Notes under the pieces: model-generated
Database searches by the model: none
Told to the model about the DNA's origin: nothing
Seen by the model: the letters and a program-made list of their open reading frames with translations, nothing else
Program-made: the position numbers and the translations under genes
Part shown: positions 28,439 to 32,366 of the stretch, piece by piece
Layout of the letters: each line of letters begins with the position of its first letter
Numbering within the stretch: the stretch's first letter is position 1
Virus record (IMG/VR): IMGVR_UViG_3300042379_000132
Coordinates: 1-32,366 of that record
Direction: 5' to 3' (one strand)
DNA from: a virus
DNA: 32,366 nucleotides

Positions 28439-29460
28439 TATACAATGCTATTAATTAAATCATACGCAAATTCAAATTCCAAACTATAATTAATTTGTTT
28501 TGTATTTATAGACTTGTTTAGTTCAATTGATTTAGTTTTAAGAATAGCAGGCTTTTCATCTACTAACACTTTTTCACTTAGCATTAATTGTTTTAAATTG
28601 TCCTTAAAATCCTCCTCTACCCATCCACTATTGACCTTTATACTTTGCTTTCCGTTTTGGTTATACGTTGTTCTTTGACCCCCTGTTAAGCTATAATTGT
28701 ACGGTTGCATTAAGTTGTAATCTTTATTCGTTACTTCGATATTATCATTTGACGCTTTGAAAAAGAACTCCCGTTGAAACGCTCCGTGTCTATTTATGAA
28801 GTCAACCTTAACAGGTGTATATAAACATTCTTCAATAGGGTAAAATGTCCATGTAGCTAAAACAACATTTGCTGCTGTTGTTATCTTAACAATCCAATAG
28901 TCTGTTACAAATGATAAATCATAAGCCTTTGGTATCCAATGAAATTTAGTTCCAGTTGATGAACTTGTATAGGTAGCCCCAGTTGAATCTGTCCATTTTA
29001 CCTTGTGAGTAGAATCTAAATAAGCCATTATAAAACCTGGGTTTGCTCCACTATGATAGTAATAATTCTTTTGGTCTAACAAGTAATTGCCATCGTTATA
29101 ATTAACACTATCCGCAAACTCTGAGTATCCATCCGTTGCAATGTAGTCGGTTGTATCTATTAAGGTCTCAGTAGCTACAACTGTTTTATATCTCTTTACT
29201 CTTACGTTTAAATTCTGAACACTCGTGTACGTATTTGATAAGGTTGTGATATTAGTATAAACCGTGTGATCAAAATATTCACGTATGTAAGGTGCAATGT
29301 CATAATATGTTGTTGGAGCATTCGATGCAGGAATTGCCTTGCTTAAGTTATATTGTGGTGTACCACTAAACGTTGTAGCACTAATAAATAGCTCTATTCG
29401 TGTACTAACTTGACTTGTTTCATTAATACTAATAATATACGGTGACCTTGCTCTTATCAT
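28438..29460 (-). CDS. Tail protein
   Basis: A 340-residue beta-rich protein (MIRARSPYIISINETSQVST...). It contains TFSGTPQYNLSKAIPASNAP and a C-terminal INTKQINYSLEFEFAYDLIN. The stop and the next ATG share bases, and the start overlaps the upstream gene by ATGA. In its operon context it is a tail component, perhaps the distal tail protein. No clear family. Confidence 0.6.
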   Translation of the reverse strand: MIRARSPYIISINETSQVSTRIELFISATTFSGTPQYNLSKAIPASNAPTTYYDIAPYIREYFDHTVYTNITTLSNTYTSVQNLNVRVKRYKTVVATETLIDTTDYIATDGYSEFADSVNYNDGNYLLDQKNYYYHSGANPGFIMAYLDSTHKVKWTDSTGATYTSSSTGTKFHWIPKAYDLSFVTDYWIVKITTAANVVLATWTFYPIEECLYTPVKVDFINRHGAFQREFFFKASNDNIEVTNKDYNLMQPYNYSLTGGQRTTYNQNGKQSIKVNSGWVEEDFKDNLKQLMLSEKVLVDEKPAILKTKSIELNKSINTKQINYSLEFEFAYDLINSIV

Positions 29461-29999
29461 TTCGGTTGTTTAATTGAGTAGTTAAAAATCTTTTCTAAAT
29501 CTATTTTTAAGTCATTTACTAATTCTTGAGGTAAACGTTTATAAGCTGCTTCAAATGGTTTGGTAAAAAATAAAGTTGGTCGTATACCTTTCGCATAGAT
29601 GGACCGTGTGATTAACCACGCAGTTGAATCGTAGCTCATGAACTTGCCTCGCTTATCTTTGAACTGAAATTTACGCGCCTTAACCCATCGTTGTATTCCC
29701 TCCGTTAATCCTCCTTTTTTACCTTTGCCACTTCCAAACTTATAAGGTGAGTTAGGCGCTCTTGAACTTGAACGTTTACCCTTAACCCCTTTGTCTTGAT
29801 AGTTACCGTATTCCTCCATTTGAAAGTTAAGATAGTAACCTTTAGCGTAAACCTTCGCTTCACCTTTCAAAGAGTTGTATAACTTTCGTGATACATTCCT
29901 ATCACCCTTCGTTAAATTAGTACGAGCTTGTTTAATTACCGAAGTTTTGAACTTATCTAAAGCAGCTTGTAAACCCGACTCTCTTAAATCTGCTAACAT
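29457..29999 (-). CDS. HK97 gp10-like tail completion protein
   Basis: A 180-residue basic protein of the HK97 gp10-like kind: an N-terminal helix LADLRESGLQAALDKFKTSV, then KLYNSLKGEAKVYAKGYYLN, MEEYGNYQDKGVKGK, and DSTAWLITRSIYAKGIRPTL near the C-terminus. This F-x-EYG...KG pattern followed by RPTxFFTKPFE is typical for the family, which joins head and tail. Confidence 0.75.
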   Translation of the reverse strand: MLADLRESGLQAALDKFKTSVIKQARTNLTKGDRNVSRKLYNSLKGEAKVYAKGYYLNFQMEEYGNYQDKGVKGKRSSSRAPNSPYKFGSGKGKKGGLTEGIQRWVKARKFQFKDKRGKFMSYDSTAWLITRSIYAKGIRPTLFFTKPFEAAYKRLPQELVNDLKIDLEKIFNYSIKQPK

Positions 30000-30451
30000 A
30001 TTGTCATTTCGTTTGGTGCTAATATGTCAAAGGTCATTGTCCAACCTGCAACAGCATCGGTAAACCTATCAACAAAAGGCTCGCAACTTGCAGTGTCGTC
30101 TAACACTTCATAGCCTGCGTCGTTAATATCTCCACGTCGAACTCTCTCAAATATCCTGTTTAGTATGCTTAAAGTAGTGTTTAACACATCGTCCTCGTTG
30201 TCGTTACCCTTGTAAATATCCGTTACATCGTCTTTACTTATATCAACTATACTCATCATAACCAATGACACATTGTACACCGTTGTATTCCCTCTAAATG
30301 CTACATCGTTAAATATAATATGACACAATGGGTACATATCTTGCTTTGCATTGGTAATCTTATCAAGGCTGCCCTTCGTTACTCTATTCACTAAAGGGTC
30401 TGCAAGTATAGAGTCATGCAATAATGTAGATAGATTATAATAGTTTTTCAT
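29993..30451 (-). CDS. Tail terminator-like protein
   Basis: A 152-residue protein. Central IIFNDVAFRGNTTVYNVSLV and MMSIVDISKDDVTDIYKGND are followed by NEDDVLNTTLSILNRIFERV and CEPFVDRFTDAVAGWTMTFD. Proteins with this order occur beside gp10-like genes in Bacteroidota phages and have the size and fold pattern of tail terminators (gpU-like). It overlaps the T-frame of the chaperone by 17 bases. Confidence 0.65.
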   Translation of the reverse strand: MKNYYNLSTLLHDSILADPLVNRVTKGSLDKITNAKQDMYPLCHIIFNDVAFRGNTTVYNVSLVMMSIVDISKDDVTDIYKGNDNEDDVLNTTLSILNRIFERVRRGDINDAGYEVLDDTASCEPFVDRFTDAVAGWTMTFDILAPNEMTIC

Positions 30452-30701
30452 GTGATCGCTTTAATTGTTTAACCTCGATTCTGCTTTTTTGTTGTTCGAA
30501 GGTTAAAAATGTTAAGCACTGATGAAGCCCGAGCCCTGTAACTTCGTCAAATCTTCTAATGTCTCCCTGAGCGACGTGATAGATTGAGCTATACCATCCC
30601 CATTGTTTTGAGAATTGAACATTTTCGCTATATGGGTTTTGTTCTTCGTTTTCTCCAAAGAGGACAGCGTACTGCTTATTAATTCTATTCCTAAAGTCCA
30701 A
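30435..30701 (-). CDS. T-frame of the tail chaperone, made by -1 frameshift
   Basis: An 88-codon open frame with no Met codon inside it; its only possible start is the TTG at the slippery T run. It codes DFRNRINKQYAVLFGENEEQ, QWGWYSSIYHVAQGDIRRFD and VTGLGLHQCLTFLTFEQQKS, which look like the C-terminal T part of phage tail-assembly chaperones. It overlaps the end of the 225-codon gene in another frame for 190 bases. If the ribosome slips back one base at 30701-30707, the product is 163 residues of the first gene plus 88 of this frame, about 251 residues. Confidence 0.75.
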   Translation of the reverse strand: MDFRNRINKQYAVLFGENEEQNPYSENVQFSKQWGWYSSIYHVAQGDIRRFDEVTGLGLHQCLTFLTFEQQKSRIEVKQLKRSHEKLL

Positions 30702-31189
30702 AAAAAAACAGATGCAGGAAGTACAACGTCTAAGGGTGCGTATTTAAGAACCTCTGAGTAACTTAAATCCCCTCGGTAAGGTTCTATTTCATATTTACCT
30801 TTAACATCCTTTACAATTGGTCTATACATTACAGCAAGTGCTTTGTGTATGTTTTGAAAGTCACCTATGTTTGCCTCGATGTCGATATATTCCCCCCAAC
30901 TTATTTCTTCTAAGTCTGGAATGAATCCAAACTCCACACCGTTCATTTTGAACCTATGTTTAAACTGTGTTTTCTCATTAAACAATTTGTCAAAGTGTTG
31001 CACCAACTCGATAACGGTCGATGCTTTCATCTTAACAACTTCCTTTAATTCAAGACCACAAAATATTTCAATCATCTTTTGAAACACAAACTCTTTATCG
31101 TCTGAGTTGTTCAAAGTAACCATGTACTTCTGATACCTATCTAAACTTATTTCGGACAGGTTGGAAGGAATATCAATTTCAATCTTCAT
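30512..31189 (-). CDS. Tail-assembly chaperone, G part
   Basis: A 225-residue protein starting MKIEIDIPSNLSEISLDRYQ. Its helical first part has KMIEIFCGLELKEVVKMKAS and a middle with FGFIPDLEEISWGEYIDIEA. The last 60 residues after VFFW (residues 160-164) include NNGDGIAQSITSLRETLEDL, a form I know from Bacteroidota phages as a conserved tail. So both the unshifted end and the -1 frame appear to be coding. Proteins of this pair bind the tape measure during tail assembly. The slippery site lies at codons 160-163. Confidence 0.75.
   Translation of the reverse strand: MKIEIDIPSNLSEISLDRYQKYMVTLNNSDDKEFVFQKMIEIFCGLELKEVVKMKASTVIELVQHFDKLFNEKTQFKHRFKMNGVEFGFIPDLEEISWGEYIDIEANIGDFQNIHKALAVMYRPIVKDVKGKYEIEPYRGDLSYSEVLKYAPLDVVLPASVFFWTLGIELISSTLSSLEKTKNKTHIAKMFNSQNNGDGIAQSITSLRETLEDLTKLQGSGFISA
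30699..30708 (-). other. Slippery sequence for -1 ribosomal frameshift
   Basis: On the minus strand nine T (30708-30700) precede GG. In the zero frame the codons are GTT TTT TTT TGG, which gives the canonical X-XXY-YYZ heptamer T-TTT-TTT at 30707-30701. After a slip of one base the next codon is TTG and the frame of the T part opens. A pseudoknot or hairpin downstream could not be assessed by eye. Confidence 0.7.
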
Positions 31190-31367
31190 AAATACTTTCT
31201 ATTTCTACTTCATAACCTAACTTTTCAAGAATGCGCTTAAGTATTGTTTCAATGTCTTGACTATCGACTACTTGCTCTCCATTTACTTCTGTTATTGTAC
31301 CGTAATCAAGACAACATCCATCACCACATGAATTGTTATAATGTTTAATTGTTATATCTACTTTCAT
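31179..31367 (-). CDS. Small hypothetical protein with Cys motif
   Basis: A 62-residue protein, MKVDITIKHYNNSCGDGCCL with three Cys in five positions, then an acidic, helical C-terminus (ETILKRILEKLGYEVEIESI). It overlaps the chaperone start by 11 bases and the upstream gene by ATGA. A metal-binding loop is possible. Function unknown. Confidence 0.65.
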   Translation of the reverse strand: MKVDITIKHYNNSCGDGCCLDYGTITEVNGEQVVDSQDIETILKRILEKLGYEVEIESIYED

Positions 31368-31555
31368 TTTGCTATCATTACTTTAGCCCTTACACCCTTC
31401 CAATATTTCAATGACGCTTCAGCTTTCGCTACTTCATTGTCTATTGATTCAACACATTGGAATTTCCAATTGTCTCCGTATTCGTCCTTATAAGCATCTA
31501 CAACCTTTGCGCTGCTCTCATTAATCATTTGTCTTAAACTTTTACCTGATTCCAT
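31364..31555 (-). CDS. Small helical hypothetical protein
   Basis: A 63-residue protein starting MESGKSLRQMINESSAKVVD, predicted to be helical with an EASLKYWKGVRAKVM end. It overlaps the end of the terminase gene by 14 bases. No family recognised. Confidence 0.6.
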   Translation of the reverse strand: MESGKSLRQMINESSAKVVDAYKDEYGDNWKFQCVESIDNEVAKAEASLKYWKGVRAKVMIAK

Positions 31556-32366
31556 ATTTACCTTTGTTTGGGTTACTTAATTGATAACTAACTGCATACC
31601 TTAACGCATCTAACGCGTGGTTATATTTATCTATCGGTGTCTCAGACTTTTTTTCTAGCCAACAATAGTTATTTAATTCTTTTATCAAATCTACGGAATT
31701 TTCATCAATAATTAAGTCATAGTCTTGTAATAAACTTATTCCATATTTAACAGAATCTGCACCTTTGATTGTAGGTACAATGTTAAGCCCTTGTGACTTT
31801 AATTCGTTAATCAAACGTGGCTCTGCATTATCCGCTACTATTAAGTCACGTCCTGCAAATTGCCTATTTAGTTGTGCTAATTGTGATGTGGTTAACCCTG
31901 TTTGATAAATGTGTAATCTAACATAAATAATCTTGTTAGTTTTATCAATTGACGTTTCAACAAGTGTTGATGGGTCGTTACTAAATCCGTAATCTTGACC
32001 AAACACTGAACCATTATCTTTGTTGTATTCTCCAATCCTCCAGTTTGTAAAGATAACCCCTTCTGCTTTCTCCAACCATCCACCGAGTATTGTATGTTTA
32101 TATTTATCGGGACGTCTTTCTTTTATCGTTTTTATTTGATTTAAGAAACTTTCAGATAGGTTTGATATATTATCCTTATACGTTGTATGAATGTAAGTTG
32201 TATCGCCTTTAACTGTATTGACTCCCGCATCTACTCCTCTACTCTCGAAAAACTTTTGATAGATGAAGTGTTCTTTGGTCGCGGGGTTTAGGATAAGTAT
32301 TACCCTGTTTTGTTTTTCTTTATGTCGAATAGAGTAATCAATCTTATCAAATACATCTTCATCGGT
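31542..32366 (-). CDS. terL: Terminase large subunit, C-terminal part
   Basis: The 5' end lies outside the window; 274 codons of the C-terminal part are present, and the frame is open to the right edge. It begins TDEDVFDKIDYSIRHKEKQN, with RVILILNPATKEHFIYQKFF (PBSX-type terminase). The nuclease domain shows the acidic residues in VFGQDYGFSNDPST (first Asp), IVADNAEPRLINEL (second) and PIDKYNHALDALRYAVSYQL (third), as in RNase H-like terminase nucleases. The missing part should hold the ATPase. It cuts and packages DNA through the portal. Confidence 0.9.
   Translation of the reverse strand, partial: TDEDVFDKIDYSIRHKEKQNRVILILNPATKEHFIYQKFFESRGVDAGVNTVKGDTTYIHTTYKDNISNLSESFLNQIKTIKERRPDKYKHTILGGWLEKAEGVIFTNWRIGEYNKDNGSVFGQDYGFSNDPSTLVETSIDKTNKIIYVRLHIYQTGLTTSQLAQLNRQFAGRDLIVADNAEPRLINELKSQGLNIVPTIKGADSVKYGISLLQDYDLIIDENSVDLIKELNNYCWLEKKSETPIDKYNHALDALRYAVSYQLSNPNKGKYGIR

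Noticed and set aside
485-30063. Plus-strand open frames of 60-144 codons across the window
   Set aside because: Each lies opposite a well-supported minus-strand gene, has low-complexity composition and no coupling to neighbours. None shows a recognisable domain.
30435-30701. An independent gene starting at TTG at 30701
   Set aside because: The TTG is part of the slippery T run, there is no Met codon in the frame and no ribosome binding signal, so frameshifting from the gene before it explains the frame better.
31892-32083. Minus-strand frame of 63 codons in the terminase region
   Set aside because: It is a different frame inside the terminase nuclease domain, which is clearly the coding one.
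1-32366. Integrase, excisionase or CI-like repressor that would show lysogeny
   Set aside because: No tyrosine or serine recombinase motif and no classical repressor was found in the window; the life style stays open because the sequence is incomplete.

Overview
The window reads as most of the genome of a temperate or virulent tailed phage (siphovirus type: HK97-like capsid, tape measure, tail tube) that infects a member of the Bacteroidota, probably a Flavobacteriia-like host. The clues are the strong AT richness, the weak Shine-Dalgarno signals, promoters of the Bacteroidota form TTG-N19-TAnnTTTG, and families typical of phages of this phylum (BT4734-like primase, DUF3127, XkdF-type protease, DUF6712-like connector). 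No integrase, repressor or host gene is visible. Every convincing gene lies on the minus strand, so the map is read from right to left, and most neighbours overlap by ATGA or TAATG.

Late region (32366 to about 13600, in order of transcription): the large terminase (its start lies outside the window); two small genes; a tail-assembly chaperone with a -1 frameshift site that makes a longer fused product; tail completion proteins; two large tail proteins; a short tape measure; an XkdF-type maturation protease; tail or fibre-like proteins; a membrane-anchored GAF-like protein; a scaffold-like protein; the major capsid protein, followed by a strong terminator; two paralogous tail-tube-like proteins, followed by a second terminator; the portal with a MuF-like C-terminal motif; a DUF6712-like connector; a LamG lectin-like protein; a holin candidate and an L,D-transpeptidase-like endolysin candidate. 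A terminator at 13569-13597 closes this unit. The order is unusual: tail genes come before the capsid genes, and the portal comes near the end.

Accessory region (13503 to 10135): it begins at a clear promoter and holds small genes. Two gene pairs in it form a diverged duplication (11900-12184 and 12616-12900). A stray 58-bp copy of the end of a structural gene sits at one edge of the duplication. It then has a small HTH-like gene, a secreted glucosaminidase-like hydrolase, a broken DNA methyltransferase gene, a small lipoprotein and a terminator.

A 477-bp AT-rich region without genes (9658-10134) holds direct and inverted repeats, a promoter candidate and a structured leader. It is the best candidate for the origin and the early control region.

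Early region (9657 to 1): a primase-helicase, an SF2 helicase, a VRR-NUC nuclease, a second promoter at 5504-5533, then an ERF annealing protein, a YqaJ/Exo-like exonuclease and a DUF3127 OB-fold protein. Together these make a replication and recombination set. Many small genes follow, then a MazG-like pyrophosphohydrolase and a sigma factor that probably directs later phage transcription. If the molecule is circular, the partial gene at 1-40 runs towards the terminase at the right end, which fits a small terminase or a gene next to it.
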